Source: Parasulfuritortus sp037439465
Lineage (GTDB): Bacteria; Pseudomonadota; Gammaproteobacteria; Burkholderiales; Thiobacillaceae
Assembly: GCA_037439465.1 (NCBI GenBank)
Contig: JBBIVX010000003.1
Location: 90,947 to 154,946 of the forward strand
Direction: 5' to 3'
DNA length: 64,000 nucleotides
Positions 25,217 through 33,118 of the stretch are shown one piece after another. Made by a program: the position numbers and the translations under genes. A model generated the notes under the pieces. That model saw only the letters and a list, made by a program, of their open reading frames with translations. It made no database searches and was not told the DNA's origin. The stretch's first letter is position 1. Each line of letters opens with the position of its first letter.

Positions 25217-28200
25217 TGAGACTCCTTTCTGAGGGAGGCAGCGTTACGCTGCCATAAGTAATACATCAACGGAATGACCACCAGGGTGAGGGCGGTGGAG
25301 GCAAAGGTACCGAATATCAGGCTCACCGCCAAGCCGCCGAAGACCGGGTCGGTGATCATGATGGCGGAGCCGAGGATGATCGCCAGGGCCGTGAGCAGGA
25401 TGGGGCGGAAGCGCACGGCGCCGGCATCGACCACTGCTCGCTCGAGGTCGTAACCCTGCTTGCGGTAATCGAGGATGAAGTCAATCAAGAGCAACGAGTT
25501 GCGCACGACGATGCCCGCCAGGGCGATGACGCCGATCATTGAGGTGGCGGTGAACGCCTGGCTGGTCACCCAGTGGCCGGGGAAAACGCCGACCATGGTG
25601 AGCGGGATGGCACCCATGACGATCAAGGGCAACATGAATGACTTATAGTAGGCCACCAGCATCAAGTAGATCAGTATCAGGGCGACGATGAAGGCCGAGC
25701 CGAGATCGCGGAACACGTCCAAGGTGAGCCGCATCTCGCCGCCCCACAGTAGGGTGTTCTCCACCACGTCCTTGGGGCTGGCCTGGGTAAAGCCGAGGTT
25801 GCCGGTGGCGAAAGTGGCGCCGTTAGCCAGTGTCTTGCCATCGAGCTTCCGGTCCAGCGCCAGCACGGCGTAGACCGGGCTGGATTTCAACAGCTCGCCG
25901 CCTATCATCACCATGGCGTGCTGATCGCGGGCGTAGATCGGCTTGACGGCGACGACGCGCTCGACCCGGGCGATAGCCGACAGCGGCACGCGCAGGCCGC
26001 GTGCATTGGCGATGGAGAGGTTCATCAGCGTCTCCGGGCCGGCGCGCAGCTGGCGCGGCAGCCGCACCCTGATGTCGATAGGTTCACGGGCGCTGTCCAC
26101 GTGCAAGGTGCCGAGGCTGAAGCCGCTGACGTAATCGCGCAGCAGCTTGGCCACCTGTCCGGGAGCAACGCCAGCGAGCAGCGCCTTTTCACGGTCGACC
26201 TCGATGTGAAAACTGTCGGCGTTGGTGGTGACCGAGTCGTCGACATTGATCATGCCATAGACCTCGGTGAAAGCCGCATCGATGACCGGCGCAGCGATAC
26301 GCAGGGCCTCGTAATCCGGGCCATACAGCTCGGCCAGTATCTGCGCCTGTACCGGTGGGCCGGGCGGGGTCTCGTAGAGCTTGATGCGCGCGTCGGGGAA
26401 CTGCCGGCGCACCGCCTTGAGCGCCTCGTCGAGTTCGATAGCAATGGCATGCGAGCTAGCGCCGCGGTGATGCTTGTCCACCAGGTTGACGCGCATCTGC
26501 GCCAGGTTGCTGCCGCGTTTGATCATGTCGCCACGCACCAGGGCGGCGAAGTCGATCGGCGCGGTCAGTCCAAGAAAGGTCTGGTAATCGGTGACGCGCG
26601 GGTGCCTGCCGACCACCGCGCCCACCGCGCGCGCCACCTGGTCGGTGGCGGCGAGCGCCGCGCCGGCCGGCATGTCGACCTGCAGCAGCAGGGTGTTAGT
26701 GTTGTCGTTGGGCAGCATCTTCAGTTCGACGCCGAGCGGCGACAGCGGGCCGTTGAGACCGGAGGGGCGGATGAACTGCCAGGCCGGCATGAGCATGGCG
26801 CCGGCGAGCAGGCCGAGCACGATCAAAAAGGTGAGGTTGCGGCGAGCCGTGGAGCGGATCAGAGGTCTCAGCACGGCGACATAGCCGCGCTGCAGGGCAT
26901 CCTGTTGCTCGGCGCCGCGTTCCTCCAGGCTGGGGGTGCGCGCCAATTCATCGCGCGCGGCCTTCTTCGCCAGCCATAATCTGGATGCCCACGGCACCAC
27001 CATGTAGGCGATAACGATGGAGGCAATCATGGCCACCGGCACGTTGAACGGGATCGGCCGCATGAATGGCCCCATCATGCCGGTAACGAAGGCCATGGGG
27101 ATGAAGGCCAGGATCACCGCCACGGTGGCGACGTTGGTGGGGTTGCCGATCTCGTTGGTGGCGATGATCAGGGTCTCGGCGAAGGGCCTGTTGGAGCCGT
27201 GGTGGAGGTGGCGGTGGATGTTCTCGATCACCACAATGGCCGCGTCCACCAGGAGGCCGAGCGACAGAATGAGCGCGAACAGGGTGATGCGGTTGATGGT
27301 TTGGCCCGCGACCAAGCCGACCGCCAGCACCACGAACAGTATCAGCGGCACGGTCAGGGTAACGATGCCGGCCTCGCGCCAGCCCAGAAAGAACACCAGA
27401 ATGACCACCACCGAGGCAATGGCCAGCCCCAAGTGCATGACCAGTTCGTTCACCGCCGCGTCGGCCTTGGCCCCGTCGTTGCGCGTCACCGCCACCTCGA
27501 TGCCGGCGGGGATTGCCTGCCGCTTCAGTTCCGCCAGTTTGGCCAACACCGCGTCTGCCACCACCACGGCATTGCTTCCCGCCTTCTTGGCGATGGCCAG
27601 CGTCACCGCCGGGTTCTCGCCGGCGGGTTTGCCGACACTCGCCGGGCCATAGGCGAAGCGTGTGGCCTCCTCGATCTCGGCCGCGCCGTCCTCGATGCGG
27701 GCGATATCGCGCAGATAAACCGGGGCGCCACGGGGCGTGACCGCAACCACGATCTTGCTAACCTCCTCGGCAGAGCCCAAAAAACCCGCTAGACGCAGCG
27801 GCACGCTGCGGTTGTCACGCTCCAGCTCACCCAGCGGGGCCGAGACGTTGGCGCCGCGCAACATCTGGTCGAGGCGGTCTAGCGTGAGGCCTGCGGCCTC
27901 CAGGCGCTGCGGGTCGATCCAGACGTTGACCGTTTGCGCGCGGCCGCCGATGAGCTGGGTGAAGGAGACGCCGGGCACATTGCGCAGCTGCTCCAGGAGG
28001 CGCTGGCCGACCTGGCGCAGGCGCAGGTCATCATGTCCAGGCGCAGCCAGGGTCAGGGTCATGATCGGCACGTCGTCGACGTTGATCGGCTTGACGATGG
28101 GCTGCATGGCGCCAGGCGGGATGCGGTCCATGTTCTGCATCAGCTGGTTGTAGAGCTTGACCAGGCTGTCCTCCTGGTTCTCACCAACCTTGAACTGCAC

Positions 28201-28506
28201 CGTGACCAGGCCGAAGTCACTGGCTGCGTAGCCATAGGTGTGATCGACGCCCGACTGGGCATTCATGATCGCCTCCAGCGGCTTTACCACCAGGTTGTGG
28301 ATCTCCGTGGCGGAGGCGCCCGGCTTGGCGACTATGATGTTGGCTGCCGGCACCACGATCTGCGGGTTGTATTCGCGCGGCGTCACCGCCAGCGCCAGCA
28401 GGCCGGTCAGGCTCACCGCCAGGATGAACAGGGCGGTGAGCTTGGAGGTGAGGAAACCGCGGGCGAGCTTGCCGGCCAGGTTCATCGAGGTCGTATGGGC
28501 ATCCAT
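25213..28506 (-). CDS. RND efflux pump permease (ArsR-linked operon)
   Basis: Inner-membrane proton-driven exporter of 1097 residues, slightly longer than AcrB. It has the duplicated 12-TM/porter-loop layout. The TM4 motif reads GLLVDAAIVVIEN, keeping the first Asp (421) of the proton relay but with Ala422 where HAE1 pumps such as the one at 2445-5498 have a second Asp; CusA-type pumps also have DA here. Long substrate-loop sequences are unlike CusA, so the substrate class is open. It lies 4 bases after the adaptor gene and overlaps the DUF2892 gene. The whole tolC-adaptor-pump-DUF2892 unit is transcribed on the minus strand downstream of the ArsR regulator, implying a sulfur or metal stress inducer. 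Confidence 0.9.
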   Translation of the reverse strand: MDAHTTSMNLAGKLARGFLTSKLTALFILAVSLTGLLALAVTPREYNPQIVVPAANIIVAKPGASATEIHNLVVKPLEAIMNAQSGVDHTYGYAASDFGLVTVQFKVGENQEDSLVKLYNQLMQNMDRIPPGAMQPIVKPINVDDVPIMTLTLAAPGHDDLRLRQVGQRLLEQLRNVPGVSFTQLIGGRAQTVNVWIDPQRLEAAGLTLDRLDQMLRGANVSAPLGELERDNRSVPLRLAGFLGSAEEVSKIVVAVTPRGAPVYLRDIARIEDGAAEIEEATRFAYGPASVGKPAGENPAVTLAIAKKAGSNAVVVADAVLAKLAELKRQAIPAGIEVAVTRNDGAKADAAVNELVMHLGLAIASVVVILVFFLGWREAGIVTLTVPLILFVVLAVGLVAGQTINRITLFALILSLGLLVDAAIVVIENIHRHLHHGSNRPFAETLIIATNEIGNPTNVATVAVILAFIPMAFVTGMMGPFMRPIPFNVPVAMIASIVIAYMVVPWASRLWLAKKAARDELARTPSLEERGAEQQDALQRGYVAVLRPLIRSTARRNLTFLIVLGLLAGAMLMPAWQFIRPSGLNGPLSPLGVELKMLPNDNTNTLLLQVDMPAGAALAATDQVARAVGAVVGRHPRVTDYQTFLGLTAPIDFAALVRGDMIKRGSNLAQMRVNLVDKHHRGASSHAIAIELDEALKAVRRQFPDARIKLYETPPGPPVQAQILAELYGPDYEALRIAAPVIDAAFTEVYGMINVDDSVTTNADSFHIEVDREKALLAGVAPGQVAKLLRDYVSGFSLGTLHVDSAREPIDIRVRLPRQLRAGPETLMNLSIANARGLRVPLSAIARVERVVAVKPIYARDQHAMVMIGGELLKSSPVYAVLALDRKLDGKTLANGATFATGNLGFTQASPKDVVENTLLWGGEMRLTLDVFRDLGSAFIVALILIYLMLVAYYKSFMLPLIVMGAIPLTMVGVFPGHWVTSQAFTATSMIGVIALAGIVVRNSLLLIDFILDYRKQGYDLERAVVDAGAVRFRPILLTALAIILGSAIMITDPVFGGLAVSLIFGTFASTALTLVVIPLMYYLWQRNAASLRKESQ

Positions 28507-28510
28507 GGCC

Positions 28511-29566
28511 TTACCCAGCGACCTTGTCGCCGTTGTTCACGGCCGCGGCGTTGCCGGTGACCACCCGCTCGCCGGGGTTGAGGCCGGAGAGTACTTCCAC
28601 CCGGCCTTCCGCTTCCTGGCCCAGTCGCACCATGCGGTACTGCGCCATCCCCTGGGCATCGACCACGAACACGCCGGTGATGCCAGCACGCTCCAGCACC
28701 GCGGCGCGCGGCACCGTGAGCACGCTGCGTCGACCCGTGGGGAACAGAACGCGGGCGAAGGCACCGCTGCGCAGGCCGGGCGCGGCGAGATCGAGCTTGA
28801 TGGTGTAGCTGTGGCTCATCGGATCGGCGGCTGGGTTGAGGCGCGTGACCTTCGCGCTTATCGGCTTATCGACGCCATCGACTTCCACCGGCACCACGTC
28901 CCCCGCCTTGATGCCCCGGTAGAGAGCCTCCGGCACAGCGGTCGCGACCTGCAGGCGCGCCACGTTTTCCAGCCGCAGCAGCGGTTGCCCGGGCGCAGCG
29001 ATGTCGCCCTCGTTGGCCAGTTTCTGGGTGATCACGCCATCTATCGGCGCCGTCACCGTGGCGTAACGCATCTGCCCCTGGGCGGTGGCCAGACCCGCCT
29101 TGGCCTGAGCCGCGCGCGCCGTGGCGATGGCATGGTTGAGCTTCATCTTTTCGTATTGCTGACGGCTCACCACTTCATCCTTGTACAGGTTCTCGAAGCG
29201 GTCGAAATCGGCCTTGGCGTTCTGCATCGCCTCCTCGGCCTGCTGCAAGCCAAGGCGGGCCTGGGCGACAGCGCCTTCGATGTCGAGTGGATCGATGCTG
29301 AACAGCCGCTGCCCTTTTTTCACCGCCTGCCCTTCCACCACGGCGATGTCACGGATATAACCCATCAGGCGCGAGGCAACCTGTACCGAATCCTGGGCCA
29401 CGACCGTGCCGGTAGTGGCGCTGGTGGCGATAACCTCATCAGGCTGGATCACACTCACCTGGGCCTGAACGGTGTGTGGCGGCGGTGCCTTGGCCTTGTC
29501 GTCGCCGGAACAGCCGGCCAAAGACAGGATGAGGACGAGGACGTTGCTGAGTGCGACTTTTTGCAT
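28511..29566 (-). CDS. RND efflux periplasmic adaptor, lipoprotein (ArsR-linked operon)
   Basis: Membrane fusion protein of 351 residues joining the RND pump and TolC. It has a short signal with lipobox LSLAGC (Cys about residue 19), a lipoyl half (GYIRDIAVVEGQAVKKGQRLF), a coiled-coil hairpin (about residues 95-165), the second half (ATVTAPIDGVITQKLANEGDIAAPGQPLLRLE), and C-terminal beta-barrel and proximal domains. ATG 29566 has GGAG seven bases upstream; a TTG at 29578 is a poorer choice. The order tolC-adaptor-pump on one strand gives a complete tripartite exporter. No metal-binding His/Met cluster of the CusB kind is seen. Confidence 0.9.
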   Translation of the reverse strand: MQKVALSNVLVLILSLAGCSGDDKAKAPPPHTVQAQVSVIQPDEVIATSATTGTVVAQDSVQVASRLMGYIRDIAVVEGQAVKKGQRLFSIDPLDIEGAVAQARLGLQQAEEAMQNAKADFDRFENLYKDEVVSRQQYEKMKLNHAIATARAAQAKAGLATAQGQMRYATVTAPIDGVITQKLANEGDIAAPGQPLLRLENVARLQVATAVPEALYRGIKAGDVVPVEVDGVDKPISAKVTRLNPAADPMSHSYTIKLDLAAPGLRSGAFARVLFPTGRRSVLTVPRAAVLERAGITGVFVVDAQGMAQYRMVRLGQEAEGRVEVLSGLNPGERVVTGNAAAVNNGDKVAG

Positions 29567-29578
29567 GTCGGGCTCCAA

Positions 29579-30970
29579 TTAAAGCGTGTCGGCGGCGAGC
29601 ACACCGACAGCGCGCTTCAGTTCCGCCCGATTGATGGCGAGTTCATATTGGCTGGCGACGAGATCGGCATTGGCCTTGTCGAACTGGGCCTGGGCGGCGA
29701 GCAGTTCGATGAGCGTGCCCATGCCGTTCTCATAACGTTTTTTCACCAGGCGCTGGGCTTCCCTCGCCTGCTCCAGGTTGGCGGCGCGGGCGGCGAGTTT
29801 TTCATCCGCCTCCAAGGCGCGGCGGCGCGCATCGGTAACCTGAAAGGCGATGCTGTCCTCGGCCTGGCGCAGCTTGGCCGCCAGTTCGCGGCGGGCCGCC
29901 TCGGCGCGATCAACACCGGCGCGCGTGACGCCGCCGTCGAAAGCGGTCCAGGAGAGCACTCCGGCTGCGGTGTAGGCGGGTGCGGACAGGCCCAACTGGC
30001 GGTCGTTCCAGTCCTGCCGCAACATTACGTTGAATTGCGGCTTGCCACCGGCGCGGGCGGCGCCGACCTGAGCTGCAGCGCCTTCGAGCTGATGGCGTAA
30101 GGCACGCAGGCCGGCGTGGCTGGAGCGTGCCTGGTTACGCAGTTCGGCGTCGCCTCCGGCAAGCAAGGTCGGCGCAACGGGGCTACCAACATCCAGCGTC
30201 TCATCCAGCGATCGGCCCAGCAGCAGGGCCAGCTGATTGAGCGCGGCCGCTTCGGCGTTATGGGCCTCGATCGCCTTCACCTTGACGTCTTCGAGATTGA
30301 CCTTGGCCGCGAGCATGTCACTTTTCACCACCATGCCCTGCTGATACAGTTTCTCGGTGATGCGGACGTATTCCTCTGCGGCGGCACGCGCCTCCGCGGC
30401 AACCTTGATGTAGGCGCGGGCGGTGTACACTCCCTGATAGGCCTGCAAGATATTTTTGGTCACCTGCTGCCGCGCCATCTCGTCACCAGCTTGGGCCGCA
30501 CGCACATAAGCGTGTGCGCTGTCAATATGGCTTTGCACCAGGCCGCCATTGTAGACCGGCACCTGCAACTCGACGCGGCTGTTGAAGTTGCTGACGGCAT
30601 CTGGGTGATTGAGATCGCGCGGCGCCAGGCCCAGCACGCCGGGATTGGCAGGGTTGAATTCGCCGGCCCCGAAATCGCCGAAGGTGGCCGCGCGCTGCGA
30701 CAACTTCATGCCAAAGGCATTGAGGGCGTCATTGCTGCGTGTCGCCGTCAGCGACAGGTTGAGGCGCGGCAGCCTGTTGCCCTCGGCCTGGCGCATAGCC
30801 GCTTCCGCCTGTGCAATCTGCGCCTGACTAATGCCGAGGTCCGGGTTTTGCGCCAGCGCGACCTCGACGCACTGCCGGAATTCCAGTTTCTCTGCTCGAA
30901 CAGGTACGGCCATCGAGGCCAAGACCACACTTGTGACGACGGCCAGTACCGGCCGCTTGTATTTCTTCAT
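29579..30970 (-). CDS. TolC-family outer-membrane efflux channel
   Basis: Outer-membrane factor of 463 residues that completes the tripartite exporter. It has a cleavable signal peptide (MKKYKRPVLAVV..., ending VRA) without a lipobox, and two outer-membrane-efflux repeats with long Ala/Gln/Glu-rich helices that form the periplasmic tunnel. The typical QVPVYNGG (first repeat) and LSWTAFDGG (second repeat) strand motifs are visible. ATG 30970 has GGAG upstream. It is the first structural gene of the operon: a perfect inverted repeat 52 bases upstream lies between it and arsR. It may also serve the orphan RND pair at 1287-5498. Confidence 0.9.
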   Translation of the reverse strand: MKKYKRPVLAVVTSVVLASMAVPVRAEKLEFRQCVEVALAQNPDLGISQAQIAQAEAAMRQAEGNRLPRLNLSLTATRSNDALNAFGMKLSQRAATFGDFGAGEFNPANPGVLGLAPRDLNHPDAVSNFNSRVELQVPVYNGGLVQSHIDSAHAYVRAAQAGDEMARQQVTKNILQAYQGVYTARAYIKVAAEARAAAEEYVRITEKLYQQGMVVKSDMLAAKVNLEDVKVKAIEAHNAEAAALNQLALLLGRSLDETLDVGSPVAPTLLAGGDAELRNQARSSHAGLRALRHQLEGAAAQVGAARAGGKPQFNVMLRQDWNDRQLGLSAPAYTAAGVLSWTAFDGGVTRAGVDRAEAARRELAAKLRQAEDSIAFQVTDARRRALEADEKLAARAANLEQAREAQRLVKKRYENGMGTLIELLAAQAQFDKANADLVASQYELAINRAELKRAVGVLAADTL

Positions 30971-31021
30971 GACGACGCTCCATGCCAAGACGACTCACCC
31001 TCGGCCCACATGGCGCTTTGG

Positions 31022-31045
31022 GTATATTAGTGTCGTCTAATATAC
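31022..31045 (-). promoter_or_regulatory. Perfect inverted repeat, probable ArsR operator upstream of tolC
   Basis: GTATATTAG (31022-31030) and CTAATATAC (31037-31045) form a perfect 9-bp inverted repeat around TGTCGT. It lies in the arsR-tolC gap, 52 bases upstream of the tolC start, in AT-rich DNA, and contains TATA-like segments suited to a -10 element. It has no T-run, so it is not a terminator. The size and AT-rich symmetry fit operators of dimeric ArsR-family repressors. Confidence 0.7.
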
Positions 31046-31102
31046 ATGATTAGTTTTGTTTATTCAAGGATAAGCGTAGCTATGCCCAGCGGGGCGTGAT
31101 GA

Positions 31103-31429
31103 TTATTTTGAGAATCCGCAAAATACGTCGCGCATCATGCTGATGAGCTGCAGAGTACGGGTATCGGCTACCCGATAAAACACCCGGTTGGCGTCCTTGC
31201 GGGTGCGCAGTACGCCCTTGTCGCGCAGGATGGCGAGGTGCTGGGAAATGTTGCTCTGGGACGTGCCGACGCTGTCCACAATTTCCTGTACGCTGACCTC
31301 GTTGCCGCCCAACACACACAGTATTTTCAGGCGCAACGGGTGGGACATGGCCTTCAGTGCGCGAGAGGCCTGTTCGATATGCTCGTCCTTCTCGATGAGT
31401 TCCGCTGTGGACTCCAGGGTCATGGTCAT
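31103..31429 (-). CDS. ArsR-family repressor with SqrR/BigR-type cysteine pair
   Basis: A 108-residue winged-helix regulator. The DNA-binding region VQEIVDSVGTSQSNISQHLAILRDKGVLRTRKDANRVFYRV is typical of the ArsR family. It has exactly two cysteines: Cys38 in LRLKILCVLGGNE (helix 2) and Cys104 in MMRDVFCGF (last helix). In Rhodobacter SqrR these are Cys41 and Cys107 and in Xylella BigR Cys42 and Cys108, the same 66-residue spacing and same contexts; they form a tetrasulfide or disulfide on exposure to persulfides and release DNA. The ELCVCD metal site of arsenic sensors is missing. GGAG precedes ATG 31429. It is upstream of, and on the same strand as, the tolC-adaptor-RND-DUF2892 operon, which it probably represses. 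Confidence 0.88.
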   Translation of the reverse strand: MTMTLESTAELIEKDEHIEQASRALKAMSHPLRLKILCVLGGNEVSVQEIVDSVGTSQSNISQHLAILRDKGVLRTRKDANRVFYRVADTRTLQLISMMRDVFCGFSK

Positions 31430-31484
31430 TGGGCTCCGATAGGATCGTGATTAGCCGTGCGGCGCGGCGGGAAGGTTTAAAATA

Positions 31485-31508
31485 AGTATTCAAATATACT
31501 AAAATACT
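31485..31508 (-). promoter_or_regulatory. Imperfect AT-rich inverted repeat upstream of arsR, possible autoregulatory operator
   Basis: In the arsR-gpmI gap, about 56 bases upstream of the arsR start, AGTAT and ATACT arms occur at 31485-31489 and 31496-31500, and ATACT recurs at 31504-31508. On the minus strand it contains GTATTTTAG, which differs from the GTATATTAG arm of the tolC-side operator at one base. This resemblance suggests a second, weaker binding site for the same regulator. Confidence 0.45.
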
Positions 31509-31545
31509 GCGCGAATTGTATCCATGTCTGCGATAAAATATTCTG

Positions 31546-33099
31546 ATGCCTCCTAATGCGCTTCCTGTATTACTGATCATTCTGGATGGTTTCGGTTACA
31601 GTGAGACCTCGCAGAACAACGCCATAGCTGCTGCCCATAAACCCAACTGGGATAAATACTGGGCCACCTTTCCGCATACGCTTATCCATGCATCGGAATC
31701 GGCGGTGGGTTTACCCCGGGGGCAAATGGGCAATTCCGAAGTCGGCCACCTCAATATTGGCGCCGGCCGGGTGGTGTATCAGGAGTTCACCCGCATCGAC
31801 CGCTCTATCGAAGTTGGACACTTTTTCGAGAATTACGTCCTCATGGCGATGATCAATCGGGTCAAGGCGGAAAATTCGGCCCTGCACATCTTCGGTCTGC
31901 TTTCGGATGGCGGTGTGCACAGTCACGAGAAACACATTCATGCCCTGCTCGAAATGACGGCACGCGCCGGGCTGCGGAAAGTCTACGTGCACGCCTTTCT
32001 CGATGGCCGCGACACGCCGCCCAAGTGTGCCGACATCTACCTGCAACGACTGCAAAGCAAATTGATCGAGCTCGGCGTCGGCCGCATCGCCACCATTTCC
32101 GGCCGTTACTTCGGCATGGATCGGGATAAGCGCTGGCCACGGGTCAAGTTGGCCTATGACATGATCACCCTGGGCAAGGCCGAATACCGTGCCGCGACAG
32201 CCCTGGAGGGTCTTCACCTGGCCTATGAGCGCGGCGAGTCCGACGAATTCGTCAAGCCCACGGTCATCGCCGCCGCCACCGAGACCCCGGTGCGCATGCA
32301 TGACGGCGACGCGGTGATGTTCATGAATTTCCGCTCCGATCGCGCCCGCCAGCTCTCGCGCGCCTTTCTGCAGGCGGATTTCGACGGCTTCGCGCGCGAA
32401 TACGTACCTAAACTCAGCCAATACTGCACCCTGACACACTATGGCGACGAGTTTGACGTGCCGGTGGCTTTCCCGCCTGAACCCATCCACAACGGCTTCG
32501 GCGAATACATTGCCAGCCTGGGGCTGCGCCAGTTACGCATCGCCGAGACCGAGAAATTTCCGCACGTCACCTATTTCTTCAACGGCGGCGAGGAAACCGT
32601 CTATCCCGGCGAGGACCGCATCCTGGTGAAATCGCCGCCCGTGGCGCATTACGACATGCAGCCGGAGATGAGCGCCTTCGAGGTGACCGACAAACTGGTC
32701 GACGCCATCGCCAGCCGCAAGTACGACGCCATCATCTGTAATTACGCCAACGCCGACATGGTCGGTCACACCGGCAATCTGGACGCCACCCGGCGCGCCA
32801 TCGAGGCGCTGGACCAGTGTCTCGGCCGCGTCGTCGAAGCCATGCAAAAAACAGGCGGCGAAGTGCTGGTCACCGCCGATCACGGCAATGCCGAAACCAT
32901 GCGTGACGAGGCCAATCAGCAGGCGCATACCGCGCACACCACCAATCTGGTGCCATTCCTCTACATCGGCCGGCCGGCGCGGCTGGCCGAGACCGGCGCC
33001 CTCGAGGACATCGCCCCGACCCTGCTCAAGATGATGGGGCTGCCCTGCCCAGGCGAGATGCGCGGCCATGCCCTCCTGGATTTCATCGACCCGGTCTAG
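31546..33099 (+). CDS. gpmI: 2,3-bisphosphoglycerate-independent phosphoglycerate mutase
   Basis: Interconverts 3- and 2-phosphoglycerate with two Mn ions; glycolysis and gluconeogenesis. The 517-residue protein shows the alkaline-phosphatase-type metal residues ILDGFG (Asp14) and the phosphorylated Ser64 in MGNSEVGHLNIGAGR, substrate-binding DGRDTPP and GRYFGMDRDKRW, the MNFRSDRARQ loop, and the C-terminal metal motifs YANADMVGHTG and TADHGNAE. All are intact. It is divergent from arsR and 19 bases upstream of envC. The order gpmI-envC is the same as in E. coli, where gpmM is divergent directly from yibN; here the efflux operon separates them. Confidence 0.97.
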   Translation: MPPNALPVLLIILDGFGYSETSQNNAIAAAHKPNWDKYWATFPHTLIHASESAVGLPRGQMGNSEVGHLNIGAGRVVYQEFTRIDRSIEVGHFFENYVLMAMINRVKAENSALHIFGLLSDGGVHSHEKHIHALLEMTARAGLRKVYVHAFLDGRDTPPKCADIYLQRLQSKLIELGVGRIATISGRYFGMDRDKRWPRVKLAYDMITLGKAEYRAATALEGLHLAYERGESDEFVKPTVIAAATETPVRMHDGDAVMFMNFRSDRARQLSRAFLQADFDGFAREYVPKLSQYCTLTHYGDEFDVPVAFPPEPIHNGFGEYIASLGLRQLRIAETEKFPHVTYFFNGGEETVYPGEDRILVKSPPVAHYDMQPEMSAFEVTDKLVDAIASRKYDAIICNYANADMVGHTGNLDATRRAIEALDQCLGRVVEAMQKTGGEVLVTADHGNAETMRDEANQQAHTAHTTNLVPFLYIGRPARLAETGALEDIAPTLLKMMGLPCPGEMRGHALLDFIDPV

Positions 33100-33118
33100 G
33101 CCGGCTAAATCCACATAC

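Noticed and set aside
25213..28506. CusA-type heavy-metal RND pump
   Set aside because: The DA motif in TM4 is shared with CusA, but the adaptor has no His/Met metal site and the loops are unlike CusA, so the substrate class is left open.
31022..31045. Terminator of arsR
   Set aside because: The repeat is AT-rich and is not followed by a T tract; an operator is the better reading.
31103..31429. Arsenic or metal-sensing ArsR
   Set aside because: No ELCVCD-type metal site; the only two cysteines match the SqrR/BigR positions, and no arsenic genes are nearby.
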